Of a stretch of DNA of 54,103 bases, positions 23,106 to 31,574 are shown piece after piece. How positions within the stretch are numbered: position 1 is the stretch's first letter; every line of letters starts with the position of its first letter. The stretch covers positions 1-54,103 of the forward strand of contig CAYQMF010000032.1 of assembly GCA_964418595.1 (NCBI GenBank). The letters run 5' to 3'. The DNA comes from CAYQMF01 sp964418595. GTDB taxonomy: Bacteria > Planctomycetota > UBA1135 > UBA2386. A program made the position numbers and the translations under genes. The notes beneath the pieces were generated by a model. The model did not search any database and was not told the DNA's origin. It was given only the letters and a program-made list of their open reading frames with translations.

Positions 23106-25193
23106 ATGATGCGATCGATGCTCCGCTTCACTCGCGCGCTGGTGCTCTTCGGTCTGGTTGCGTCGCTCACGGCGCAGGCGCGCGAGGCAGGCAAATGGAC
23201 CGGAAGGATCGACATTCCCGGCCAGCCGCTCGACGTGATCGTCGTCCTCGCGGCCGAGGCCGGCGCCCTCTCCGGCACGATCTCGATCCCGTCGCAGAAC
23301 GCGCGGGATCTGCCGCTGCGCGACCTGGCGCGCGCGGACGGGCGCGTGCGGTTCGCGATCACCGGCCCGCCCGGCAACCCGCGCTTCGATGGCGCGCTGA
23401 GTGAGGACGGCAACAAGCTCGAAGGCTGGTTCATGCAGGCGACGATCCGGGCGCCCTTCGCGCTGACGCGCGAAGCTGAGGTCGCAGTCGCGGACGCGCT
23501 CGACGGCTTCGCCGAGTTCGTCGACGACGCACGCAAGGCGCACGACGTGGCGGGGCTCGCCGTCGCGATCGTGAAGGACGGCAAGACCATCTTCGCCCAG
23601 GGCTTCGGCGTCGCCGACGTCGACACCGGACGGCCGGTGACGGAGCACTCGCTCTTCGCCATCGGCTCGTCGACCAAGGCGTTCACGGCGCTGACGTTGG
23701 CGATGCTCCTCGCCGAGGGCAAGCACTCCTGGGAGAGCCCGGTGCGCGCGGTGCTGCCGGAGTTCGATCTCGCCGACCGGGTGGCCGCGGCCCAGTGCAC
23801 GCTGCGCGACCTCGCGGCGCACCGCTCCGGCCTGCCGCGCCACGACCTCGTGTGGTACCTCGCGCCGGTCGATCGCGCGGATCTCCTGCGCAAGCTTCCG
23901 CACCTGCCGCTCAGCCAGCCGGTGCGCGACCGCTTCCAGTACTGCAACCACGGATACGCGGTGCTCGGCGCGGCGGTCGAACGCCTCGGCGGTCGGACCT
24001 GGGAGGAAGAGGTGCGCGCGCGGCTGCTCGCGCCCCTGGGCATGGAGCGCACGCGCTTCGGCGTCGAAGACCTCGCCGGCGTCGAGGACGTGGCGAGCGC
24101 GCACACCGAGAAGAAGGGCAAGCTCACGGTGATCCCGCGCCGGGCCATCGGCGGCATGGGACCCGCGGGCTGCATCGAGTCGAGCGCGCACGACATGGCG
24201 CGCTGGGTGGCCTTCCAGGTCGGCAAGGGCAAGCTCGACGGCAAGGTGCTGTGCGACGGTCCGCTCCTGCGCGTCACGCACACGCCGATCACCGCGTTGG
24301 GTCTGCCCGAGTCCGCGGAGCGCGGTGTGATCTCCGCCGGCTACGCGCTCGGCTGGTTCGTCGAGGCGTACCGCGGCCACCTCCACATCCAGCACGGCGG
24401 CGCGATCGACGGGTTCATCGCGCACGTGGGCTTCTATCCCTTCGACGGGATCGGCGTGGTCGCGCTCGCCAACCGCGACGACACCGGGTTGCCGGCGCTG
24501 ATCGACTTCGCCCTGGCCGACCGCCTGCTCGGGCTCGAGCGCACCGACCAGATCGGCAAGGCCGCGCAGCGCCGGCGTGCCGCCAAGGCGGCGGAGTCCG
24601 CGGCCAAGGTGGAGCCGGCGGCGACGCACGGCGAAACGAAGCCGGCGCACGAGCTGGCGGCGTACGCGGGTGAGTTCGCGCACCCCGGCTACGGCGTCGC
24701 GAAGGTCAGCGTCGACGGCGACCACCTGCGCGTGGCGTTCGCCAGGCTCGACACGGCGCTCACCCACATCCACTACGAGACCTTCGGTCTCGCCGACCAG
24801 GACGACTCGCCGCTGCGGGCCCTGAAGCTGCTCTTCGTCACCGGCGTCGGCGGCGAGGTCGATGCGCTGAGCGTCGCGCTCGAACCCGCGGTCGACGCGA
24901 TCGTGTTCAAACGCCAAGGCGAGGCGGCGCTGAAGACCGCGGAGTACCTGCGGCGCTTCGCCGGGAGCTACGAGGGCGTCGCGGCGGTGCGCGTGGAGAT
25001 CGCCGAGGGGAGCCTGCGCCTGACGGTGCCCGGCCAGCCGGTCTACACGCTGGTCCCCACGCGCAAGGACGCCTTCGTCTTCGCCGAGCCGAAGGGCTTC
25101 GCGGCCCGTTTCGAGGGCGAAGGCGAGCAGGCGGAGGCGCTGATCCTCGAGCAGCCCAACGGCAGGTTCCGCCTGCTGCGCAAGAAGGACTGA
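23106..25193 (+). CDS. Exported serine beta-lactamase-family (S12) hydrolase
   Basis: The 695-residue product has a signal peptide (about 1-25, LTAQA). After a beta-rich N-terminal domain (about 27-125) comes the serine beta-lactamase / D,D-peptidase fold (about 130-490) with SxxK (Ser188-Lys191 in GSSTK), YxN (Tyr279-Asn281 in YCNHGY) and HGG in LHIQHGGAIDGF. The C-terminal part (about 515 onward, ELAAYAGEFAHPGYG) resembles the DUF3471 domain commonly attached to such enzymes, and occurs twice in diverged form (also FAGSYEG). The family includes class C lactamases, esterases and peptidases, so the true substrate cannot be read here. The following sirtuin gene starts 8 bases after the stop and is probably co-transcribed. 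Confidence 0.92.
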   Translation: MMRSMLRFTRALVLFGLVASLTAQAREAGKWTGRIDIPGQPLDVIVVLAAEAGALSGTISIPSQNARDLPLRDLARADGRVRFAITGPPGNPRFDGALSEDGNKLEGWFMQATIRAPFALTREAEVAVADALDGFAEFVDDARKAHDVAGLAVAIVKDGKTIFAQGFGVADVDTGRPVTEHSLFAIGSSTKAFTALTLAMLLAEGKHSWESPVRAVLPEFDLADRVAAAQCTLRDLAAHRSGLPRHDLVWYLAPVDRADLLRKLPHLPLSQPVRDRFQYCNHGYAVLGAAVERLGGRTWEEEVRARLLAPLGMERTRFGVEDLAGVEDVASAHTEKKGKLTVIPRRAIGGMGPAGCIESSAHDMARWVAFQVGKGKLDGKVLCDGPLLRVTHTPITALGLPESAERGVISAGYALGWFVEAYRGHLHIQHGGAIDGFIAHVGFYPFDGIGVVALANRDDTGLPALIDFALADRLLGLERTDQIGKAAQRRRAAKAAESAAKVEPAATHGETKPAHELAAYAGEFAHPGYGVAKVSVDGDHLRVAFARLDTALTHIHYETFGLADQDDSPLRALKLLFVTGVGGEVDALSVALEPAVDAIVFKRQGEAALKTAEYLRRFAGSYEGVAAVRVEIAEGSLRLTVPGQPVYTLVPTRKDAFVFAEPKGFAARFEGEGEQAEALILEQPNGRFRLLRKKD

Positions 25194-25201
25194 GGTCGAC
25201 G

Positions 25202-25930
25202 GTGCCCGCCGATCTCCTGGTGCTCACCGGCGCCGGCATCTCCGCGGACTCCGGCGTGCGCACGTTCCGCGACGCGGGCGGTCTGTGGGAAGGCCACCGC
25301 CCGGAGGACGTCGCGACGCCGGAGGCGTGGGCGCGCGACCGGTCGCTGGTCTGGCGCTTCTATCAGGCGCGGCGCGCGCAGCTCGCGACCGTGCCCGAGA
25401 ACGCCGCGCACACGGCGCTGGCGGCGTGCGAGCGGCGCGTCACGGCAGCGGGCCACGCGTTCACGCTGGTGACCCAGAACGTCGACGACGTGCACGACCG
25501 CGCCGGGCACGGCGAGGTCCTGCACATGCACGGCGAGATCTCCGTGCTGCGCTGCGAGGTGTGCGGTCACGCCGAGCGCGACCTCGTACGCGTCGATCCG
25601 GCGCGCTTCGTGCCGTGTCCTGTGTGCCGGCACCCGCACCTGCGTCCCGATGTCGTCTGGTTCGGCGAGGTGCCGTACCACCTCGACCGGATCGAGCGCG
25701 CGCTGCGCACGTGCACGCACTTCGTCGCGATCGGCACCAGTGGACGCGTCTGGCCGGCGGCCGGCATGCTGCACGTCGCGCGGCGGCGGGGAGCATCGAT
25801 CTGGGTGCAGGCGCTGGAGGAGCCCGACAACCTCGGTCCGGGCGATCGCTTCGTCCGCGGCCGCGCGATCGACGTGGTGCCTGCGATGCTGGCGGAGGTT
25901 GCGGCGGCGATGGATGCGTCGTGCGTGTGA
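25202..25930 (+). CDS. cobB: NAD-dependent protein deacylase, sirtuin class III
   Basis: The 242-residue protein carries the sirtuin core: GAGIS (10-14), TQNVD (91-95), catalytic His110 in HMHGEI, and a zinc ribbon with Cys118, Cys121, Cys139 and Cys142. Tyr54 and Arg57 (FYQARR) are the class III pair that binds acidic acyl groups, so it likely removes succinyl or malonyl as well as acetyl groups from lysines, using NAD. It acts in the cytoplasm. The start is the GTG at 25202, eight bases after the beta-lactamase-like gene. Residue 4 onward (DLLVLTGAG) leaves no room for an N-terminal extension, as in short bacterial sirtuins. Confidence 0.93.
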   Translation: MPADLLVLTGAGISADSGVRTFRDAGGLWEGHRPEDVATPEAWARDRSLVWRFYQARRAQLATVPENAAHTALAACERRVTAAGHAFTLVTQNVDDVHDRAGHGEVLHMHGEISVLRCEVCGHAERDLVRVDPARFVPCPVCRHPHLRPDVVWFGEVPYHLDRIERALRTCTHFVAIGTSGRVWPAAGMLHVARRRGASIWVQALEEPDNLGPGDRFVRGRAIDVVPAMLAEVAAAMDASCV

Positions 25931-25980
25931 CGCCGATGTCCCGCATGTCCCCATCGCCTCGTGCGGCACAATCGCATCGC

Positions 25981-26916
25981 ATGCGCATCCCGTTCACGCT
26001 CCTGGTCCTTGGTCTTCCGCTGGCTGCGCAAGCCCAGGCGCTGCCCGAGCCGACACGCCTGCCGGCCCGCGACACGACACACACGCTCGAACACGATGGG
26101 CGCACGCGCCAGTACCACGTGCACCTGCCGCCGCGCGTGAAGGACCACGCGCCCCTGCCGGTGATGGTGGTCTTCCACGGCGGCGGCGGCAACGGCAAGC
26201 AGGTCGCGGAGTCGACGGGGTTCTCGGCGCTCGCCGACCGCGAGGGGTTCGCTGTCGTGTATCCCGACGGCACCGGCCGCCTGCGGCGGATGCTCACCTG
26301 GAACAGCGGCGGCATCCCGGTGTACGCGGCCGACGAGAAGGTCGACGACGCGGGCTTCGTACGTGCGCTGCTCGCCGATCTGGGAGCGCGCGAGCGAATC
26401 GACAGCAGGCGCGTGTACGCGACCGGCATGAGCAATGGCGGCATGCTCGTGCATCGGCTGGCGCGCGAGTGCCCGGACTTGTTCGCGGCCGTCGCGCCGG
26501 TGGCCGGCGCCATGAACTGGACCGACGCGGCGCCCGACGTGCCCATGCCGATCCTGATCGTGCACGGGCGCGCCGACCAGCACGTGTTGTTCGCGGGGGG
26601 CAAGCCGAAGCAGGCGGTCGGCCGCGCCGGCGAGCGCGTCGATGCGTCGGTGGCCGACGCGGTCGCCTACTACGTGGCGCGCAACGGCCTGCGCGACGAG
26701 CCGGAGGTTGTGCGCGACGGCGCGGTCGAGACCTCGCGGTGGACGCGGCTGCGAAAGGACGGCGCGCCGGTCGCTCCGGTCGTGGTCGTCGCCATCGACG
26801 GCGAAGGTCACACGTGGCCGGGCGGCGCGCGCGGCCGACTCCGCGCCGACGCACCGACCAAGGACTTCATCGCCAGCGAAGAGATCTGGCGGTTCTGTCG
26901 CGTGTTCGCGCGGTAG
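25981..26916 (+). CDS. Secreted alpha/beta-hydrolase esterase (LpqC / PHB-depolymerase type)
   Basis: The 311-residue protein has a signal peptide (about 1-20) and an alpha/beta-hydrolase fold with the oxyanion turn VVFHGGGGN (64-71), nucleophile Ser151 in GMSNGG, Asp199 in HGRADQH and His277 in GEGHTWPGG. This pattern is typical of secreted feruloyl-esterase, acetylxylan-esterase and polyhydroxybutyrate-depolymerase relatives. The ATG at 25981 gives the signal peptide; upstream sequence is not coding. A weak CACAAT hexamer (25967-25972) lies eight bases before it. A GC-rich hairpin follows about 60 bp after the stop. Confidence 0.92.
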   Translation: MRIPFTLLVLGLPLAAQAQALPEPTRLPARDTTHTLEHDGRTRQYHVHLPPRVKDHAPLPVMVVFHGGGGNGKQVAESTGFSALADREGFAVVYPDGTGRLRRMLTWNSGGIPVYAADEKVDDAGFVRALLADLGARERIDSRRVYATGMSNGGMLVHRLARECPDLFAAVAPVAGAMNWTDAAPDVPMPILIVHGRADQHVLFAGGKPKQAVGRAGERVDASVADAVAYYVARNGLRDEPEVVRDGAVETSRWTRLRKDGAPVAPVVVVAIDGEGHTWPGGARGRLRADAPTKDFIASEEIWRFCRVFAR

Positions 26917-26974
26917 GCGAGCGGAGTTCACCCTGGGCGCGGCGCACGTGCTTCCCTATGGTCAGGCGCACGTC

Positions 26975-26998
26975 GAAGCGCCGGTCGTCCGGCGTTTC
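26975..26998 (+). terminator. Hairpin downstream of the esterase gene
   Basis: GAAGCGCCGG (26975-26984) pairs with CCGGCGTTTC (26989-26998) across a 4-base loop, with one G-U pair in RNA. The stem starts 59 bp after the esterase stop. The T residues are partly inside the stem and the following bases are CCTTCTCTCC, so it is only a partial match to an intrinsic terminator. Confidence 0.4.
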
Positions 26999-27028
26999 CC
27001 TTCTCTCCCTGCCCGCAGGGCAGCAACC

Positions 27029-27185
27029 GTGGCAGCCAAGTACGAACTCGAGCCCGTCGCCGACGGCAGGTTCATGCTCGACCTCGAGCGACAGCGCGAT
27101 GGCGAACGGGATCGCGTCGGTAGGCAAGAGCGGTCCGGTCGCGGTGCTCAGCGAGAAGAGCGAGACCGACGCCAAGGGTGCTTGA
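27029..27185 (+). pseudogene. Decayed DUF1508 (YegP-like) gene
   Basis: From a GTG at 27029 one frame reads KYELEPVADGRFMLDLE, like the first strand pair of a DUF1508 unit. A different frame from the ATG at 27099 reads NGIASVGKSG and continues to a stop at 27183-27185, like the second half of such a unit, which usually ends NGIASVKKN. The segment normally between them (a VILTSE-type strand and turn) is missing. So a small YegP-like gene has probably suffered an internal deletion with a frameshift. The alternative is chance similarity of two short stretches, which seems unlikely given their order and spacing. Confidence 0.5.
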
Positions 27186-27198
27186 TCCGGGCCGCGGC

Positions 27199-28017
27199 AT
27201 GAGCGCACCGGTTGCGCCCCCGTCCCAGGACGCCTACGCGCCGAACGAGATCGCGCGGCGCGTGCGCGAGGTCGGCGTGACGAAGGCGCGCGCCGGCGCC
27301 ATGACCCTGTTCGTCCTCGCCGTGCTGGCGGGGGCATTCATCGCGTTGGGGGGCGCGGCGTACCTGGTGGTCGTCACGGGCAGCTCGCTGGGATTCGGCC
27401 CCACGCGCCTGCTCGGCGGGCTTGCCTTCGCCGTGGGGCTGGTGCTCGTCGTGGTCGGCGGCGCGGAGCTGTTCACGGGCAACAACCTGCTCGGGATGGC
27501 GTGGGCCGCGCGCCTCGTCACGGGGCGCGAGGTGCTGCGCAACTGGGGAATCGTGTACGCCGGGAACGTGGTGGGGGCGGTGGGCACCGCCGGGCTGGTG
27601 GCGCTGGCGGATTTCGGGTCGCTCGGCGGGGGGGCGGTGGGGGAGACGATCGGCGGCGTGGCGGCGACGAAGTGCCTGCTGTCGCCGACTGCAGCGTTCG
27701 CGCGCGGTGTGCTGTGCAACGCGCTCGTGTGTCTGGCGGTGTGGTTGTCGTTCGCCTGCCGCTCCGTCACCGACAAGATCCTCGCGGTGCTCCTGCCGAT
27801 CGCCGCATTCGTCCTCGCCGGGTTCGAGCACTCGATCGCGAACTGGTTCTTCCTGCCGCTGGCCGCCTGCACGGTGGACGTTCCGTACGACCTGCCACGC
27901 GCGGCAGCGGCGAACCTGTTGTGGGTGACGCTGGGCAACACGGTTGGCGGGACGGGGCTCGTCGCAGTCGTGTACTGGTTTGCGTACCTGCGCGGCCAGC
28001 CGAAGGACACCGCGTAG
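27199..28017 (+). CDS. Formate/nitrite transporter family channel
   Basis: The 272-residue membrane protein has six hydrophobic segments and the family hallmarks: GGAELFTGNN (88-96) with the following re-entrant loop, NxVGA (about 123-127), and the pore His211 within FEHSIANWFFLP. FocA, NirC and HSC relatives form pentamers passing small monovalent anions such as formate, nitrite or hydrosulfide, often with a proton. No pyruvate-formate lyase or nitrite reductase gene is nearby, so the physiological anion cannot be deduced. The ATG at 27199 was chosen; an in-frame GTG at 27178 would add 7 residues and overlap the decayed DUF1508 frame. The gene ends 7 bp before a convergent gene. Confidence 0.93.
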   Translation: MSAPVAPPSQDAYAPNEIARRVREVGVTKARAGAMTLFVLAVLAGAFIALGGAAYLVVVTGSSLGFGPTRLLGGLAFAVGLVLVVVGGAELFTGNNLLGMAWAARLVTGREVLRNWGIVYAGNVVGAVGTAGLVALADFGSLGGGAVGETIGGVAATKCLLSPTAAFARGVLCNALVCLAVWLSFACRSVTDKILAVLLPIAAFVLAGFEHSIANWFFLPLAACTVDVPYDLPRAAAANLLWVTLGNTVGGTGLVAVVYWFAYLRGQPKDTA

Positions 28018-28024
28018 CCCGTCG

Positions 28025-28663
28025 TCACCGCAGCCAGTGCGCGAAGTGCTCGAGGAGCACGACGTACGCGTTCTGCTCGAGCGCCGTCGCGCGGAGGAAC
28101 TCGATGGCGTAGCCCTTCGTGCCGAGGAACGGCCGCAGCACCCAGGCGAGCTGGATGGCGAAGAACACGTAGAGCACGGCCCAGGCGGCGAGGGTCGTGC
28201 GGTGGCGACGGTCGCGGGCGAGCAGCGGGCGGTAGTGGCGGCGGAGCACGACCTGGCCGACCACGAGTGCGATGGCGAACAGGACGCCGTCGGCGAGGGT
28301 GAGGAAGTAGGGATCGGACGCGCTCAGAGCGAGGAACGCGACCAGGGGCGCGAGCGCACCGAGCGCGATCGCCATCGCGGCCTGTGCGCCCCACAATCCG
28401 TGGCAGGCGGCGACGAAGTCGTCGCGGATGCCGAGCACCGCGTGCAGCACGTAGAACGTCGGCAGGGTCACGAGGCTGGACGCGAGCAGGAGGATGGGCA
28501 CCTTGATCGCGGAGTACACCGCGAGCATCGGTTCGCCGGAGCTGGCGCCGAGTGCGAAGCCGTGCAGGGCACCTCCGGCGGCGAGGAACAGCAGGCAGAC
28601 GGCGGCGGGCTCTTCCCGCGCTTGCAGGACGCGCTCGAGGCGGGGGATCGCGAGTCCGGTCAC
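28025..28663 (-). CDS. Polytopic membrane protein, paralogue of its neighbour
   Basis: The 212-residue protein has about six membrane segments and little else. It shares its architecture with the gene just upstream: a P-x-L-L-(L/A)-(x)-L-V-T-x-P-(T/S) block after the second helix and a FFAIQLAWVLRPFLGTKG block before the last helical tail (AQMGWLLRPFLGAPG in the neighbour). The start is the GTG at 28663, whose GTGA overlaps the upstream stop, so the two are translationally coupled and probably form a hetero-oligomer. I recall similar planctomycete proteins carrying a doubtful actin-binding WH2 label; nothing here supports that. Function unknown. Confidence 0.8.
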   Translation of the reverse strand: MTGLAIPRLERVLQAREEPAAVCLLFLAAGGALHGFALGASSGEPMLAVYSAIKVPILLLASSLVTLPTFYVLHAVLGIRDDFVAACHGLWGAQAAMAIALGALAPLVAFLALSASDPYFLTLADGVLFAIALVVGQVVLRRHYRPLLARDRRHRTTLAAWAVLYVFFAIQLAWVLRPFLGTKGYAIEFLRATALEQNAYVVLLEHFAHWLR

Positions 28664-29382
28664 GCGCCGCCGCGGAACAGGTCGCCGAGGGTACGGAGCA
28701 CGGCTTCGAAGAAGCTCGAGTCGCGCTCGCGCAGCCACGCGAAGGCGTGACCCGGTGCGCCGAGAAAGGGGCGCAGGAGCCAGCCCATCTGCGCGCCGAC
28801 CGCGGCATACATCACGCACCAGAGGGACAGCAAACGGCCGCCACTCGGAGCTGGAGTGCCGGCATGCGCGCGGCGCAGGACCGTGAGGCTGATGAGTCCG
28901 CCGGCGACCGCGAATGCCACGTTGAGCAGGAGCAGGAACGGGTAGCTCTTCGTGCTCGCCGCGAAGAACACGAACACCGGCCCGAGGCTCGCGAGCACCG
29001 CGGTGTGGACCACCGCCATCACGAACAGCAGGCGCAGCGTGGCACCGCTGCCCAGCGGCGAGCGCAGCAGCGCACCGAACACGTACAGCGAGGGGAAGGT
29101 GACCACGAGCGTGAGCAGGAACACGAAGGGCAGCTTCACGGTCGCGCTCAGCAACTGCAGCCATGCCCGGTCACCGCCCTGGAACAGGCCGTAGGCTCCG
29201 AGGCTCGCGCCATAGAGCGCGCCCAGCGCGAAGCCCAGCCGCAGCAGCGTGCTCCAGCCGATCGGCCCGGCCGCCGCCCCCGCACTCTCGGTGTGGTGGC
29301 CGCGCAGGATGGCGTCGACGTTGTGGAAGGCTGCGGAAAGGCCGCGCCGATCGTGGCCCCTTGGGTGTGCGAGCTCGGACAT
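28660..29382 (-). CDS. Polytopic membrane protein, paralogue of its neighbour
   Basis: The 240-residue product has a polar N-terminus of about 45 residues with several His (HPRGHDRRG, RGHHTE), then about six membrane segments and the conserved AQMGWLLRPFLGAPG block (about 203-217). It is the longer of two coupled paralogues; the second begins in its stop codon (GTGA). No transporter or enzyme signature is visible. It lies 95 bp downstream of htpG on the same strand. A 7-bp inverted repeat sits 17 bp before its ATG, so it may have its own control. Confidence 0.8.
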   Translation of the reverse strand: MSELAHPRGHDRRGLSAAFHNVDAILRGHHTESAGAAAGPIGWSTLLRLGFALGALYGASLGAYGLFQGGDRAWLQLLSATVKLPFVFLLTLVVTFPSLYVFGALLRSPLGSGATLRLLFVMAVVHTAVLASLGPVFVFFAASTKSYPFLLLLNVAFAVAGGLISLTVLRRAHAGTPAPSGGRLLSLWCVMYAAVGAQMGWLLRPFLGAPGHAFAWLRERDSSFFEAVLRTLGDLFRGGA

Positions 29383-29398
29383 CGGGCGGCCATCTTCG

Positions 29399-29417
29399 GA
29401 CTTTGGATTGCAAAGTC
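29399..29417. promoter_or_regulatory. Inverted repeat GACTTTG-N5-CAAAGTC
   Basis: Perfect 7-bp arms (29399-29405 and 29411-29417) with a 5-base spacer lie between the end of htpG and the start of the membrane protein pair. The AT-rich arms stand out in this GC-rich DNA. On the minus strand TTGACT (29419-29414), which overlaps it, could act as a -35 box, but no good -10 follows. An operator for the membrane pair or an htpG terminator without a T tract are both possible. Confidence 0.4.
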
Positions 29418-29477
29418 AAGGCAGCCGAAATGACCGCTCGGCCGGTCCGGCTGGCCCGGTCTGGCGGGGCCGTCCGC

Positions 29478-31403
29478 CTACCTCGCCTTCTCCATCAGCC
29501 GCGCGATCGCTCGCGCCAGCCGCGACGGGTCTTCCGGCAGCGTGCCCTCCGCGATGAGCGCCTGGTCGTAGAGGAGCTGCGACCACTCGCGCAGCTCGGC
29601 TTCGTCGCCGGCCGACGCCAGGGCGTTCAGCTTCACGACCGCGCCGTGCGCGGGGTTCAGCTCCAGGATGCGCTTCTGCTTGGGCACGTCCTGCCCCTGC
29701 GCGCGCAGCAGGCGCTCGACGTGCGGGCTCAGGTTCCATTCCTCGGAGACGAGGCATGCGGGCGAGTCGGTGAGGCGGTGCGTGACGCGCACGTCCTTCA
29801 CTTCGCCTTCCAGGACCTTCTTCATGCCGTCGATGAGGCCGCCGAACTCGGTGGCCTTCGCCTCGCGCGCCTTCTTGTCCTCGTCCGACTCCGGCAGGTC
29901 GAGGGCGCCCTTGGCGGCGGGGATGAACTTCTTCTCCGCGAACGACCCCAGCGCGTCGACCACCCACTCGTCGGCGGGGTCGGTCATGTACAGCACCTCG
30001 AACCCGCCCTTGCGCAGCGCCTCGATGTGCGGGCTGTTGCGCGCGGTGTCGAGGCTGTCGGCGGCGATGTAGTAGATGCCGGGCTGGTCGGGCTTCATGC
30101 GCTCGACGTAGGCCTGCAGCGACGTGTGCTCGTCCTGCGCCGACGTCGCGTAGCGCAGCAGCGCCGCGATCTGCTCGCGGCACGCCGGCTCGTAGTGCAC
30201 GCCCTCCTTGAGGATGCGGCCGAAGCAGCGCCAGAACTCCTTGTAGCGGTCGACCTTGACCTTCTCGCCATCGACCTCGCGCTCCGTCTCGCCCTCGCGC
30301 GCCAGCTCTTCGAGCAGGCTCAGCACCTGCCTGGTCACCTGCTTGCGGATGAGGCGCGTGGTCTTGTCCTGCTGCAGGATCTCGCGGCTGACGTTGAGCG
30401 GCAGGTCCTCGGAGTCCACGATCCCGACCGCGAAGCGCAGCCACTCGGGCAGGATCTCCTCGCAGTCGTCCATGATGAAGACGCGCTTGACGAAGAGGCG
30501 CAGCCCCTTGCGCTTGCGCTCCATCATCTCCATCGGCGGCTGGCCCGGCAGGAACAGCAGGCCGGTGAGTTCGTGCGTGCCCTCGACCTTGAAGTGGGTC
30601 CATGCCAGGGGCTTGGTCCAGTCGTGGCCGAGGTGCTTGTAGAACTCCTCGTACTGCTCGGCGGTGATCTCGCTCTTCGGTCGCGCCCACAGCGCGCGCG
30701 CTGAGTTGAGGGTGTCGACCTCGGTCTTCTCGGTCTCCTTGCCGTCGGCGCCCTTTTCCTTGCGCGTCACCGCCATGCGGATGGGATGGCGCACGTAGTC
30801 GGAGTACTTGCGCACCAGCTCGCGCAGCTTCCACGCCTCGAGGAACTCGCCCTCGTCGGCCTTGAGGTGGAGGACGACGTCGGTGCCACGACGGTCGCGG
30901 GTGCCGGGCTCGACCTCGAACTCACCCTTCGCCTCGCTGGTCCAGCACCAGGTTTCGGCGCTGCCGGCGGCGCGCGAGACCACGGTCACGCGGTCGGCGA
31001 CGAGGTACGCGGAGTAGAAGCCCACACCGAACTGACCGATGAGCGACAGGTCCTTCTTCTGCTCCGCGCTGAGCGACTGCACGAGCCGCTTGCTCCCGGA
31101 GCGCGCGATGGTGCCGAGATGGCTCACCATCTCGTCGCGGGTCATGCCCACGCCGTTGTCGCGGATGGTGAGCGTGCGCGCGTTCTTGTCGGGGATCAGC
31201 TCGATCTGCAGGTCCTTGTCGTCGCCCAGCAGGGCGTGCTCCGTGAGGGCACGGAACGACAGGTGGTCGAGGGCGTCGCTGGCATTGCTGATCAGCTCGC
31301 GGAGGAAGATCTCTTTGTGGCTGTAGAGCGAGTTGACGACGATCGAGAGGACCTCGTTGACCTCGGCCTGGAACGTGAACTTCTCGGCGGCGGGAGCGGA
31401 CAT
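29478..31403 (-). CDS. htpG: Molecular chaperone HtpG (Hsp90 family)
   Basis: The 641-residue protein matches bacterial Hsp90 over its full length. The N-terminal GHKL ATPase domain shows RELISNASDALD (35-46, catalytic Glu36), DNGVGM (82-87) and GQFGVGFYSAY (123-133). The middle domain contains LPLNVSREILQ and the C-terminal dimerisation domain ends near NPAHGAVV..LYDQALIAEG. It is a cytoplasmic ATP-dependent chaperone. The ATG at 31403 starts MSAPAAEKFTFQAEV, the usual beginning for the family; the frame is open further but without Hsp90 sequence. It is divergent from the second membrane kinase gene; no CIRCE-type element was seen in the gap, although two imperfect GC-rich hairpins are present there. 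Confidence 0.97.
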   Translation of the reverse strand: MSAPAAEKFTFQAEVNEVLSIVVNSLYSHKEIFLRELISNASDALDHLSFRALTEHALLGDDKDLQIELIPDKNARTLTIRDNGVGMTRDEMVSHLGTIARSGSKRLVQSLSAEQKKDLSLIGQFGVGFYSAYLVADRVTVVSRAAGSAETWCWTSEAKGEFEVEPGTRDRRGTDVVLHLKADEGEFLEAWKLRELVRKYSDYVRHPIRMAVTRKEKGADGKETEKTEVDTLNSARALWARPKSEITAEQYEEFYKHLGHDWTKPLAWTHFKVEGTHELTGLLFLPGQPPMEMMERKRKGLRLFVKRVFIMDDCEEILPEWLRFAVGIVDSEDLPLNVSREILQQDKTTRLIRKQVTRQVLSLLEELAREGETEREVDGEKVKVDRYKEFWRCFGRILKEGVHYEPACREQIAALLRYATSAQDEHTSLQAYVERMKPDQPGIYYIAADSLDTARNSPHIEALRKGGFEVLYMTDPADEWVVDALGSFAEKKFIPAAKGALDLPESDEDKKAREAKATEFGGLIDGMKKVLEGEVKDVRVTHRLTDSPACLVSEEWNLSPHVERLLRAQGQDVPKQKRILELNPAHGAVVKLNALASAGDEAELREWSQLLYDQALIAEGTLPEDPSRLARAIARLMEKAR

Positions 31404-31574
31404 GGGTGTGGGGGAGGACAATGCCTGAACGGGTCGATGCCGGGCGCCACGCGCCGGCACCCCCTTCCGATGGGGGCGCCCGTCTTAGCTCGCGTGTCGG
31501 GTTCGGTAAAGGGCGGGGATCGGAGCTATCCTGCCGCCGCGGAGATCCAACGAGGAGATCCTGCGAGGAGACCC

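Noticed and set aside
31404..31574. Heat-shock operator (CIRCE) upstream of htpG
   Set aside because: No TTAGCACTC-like inverted repeat is present; the region has only imperfect GC-rich hairpins.
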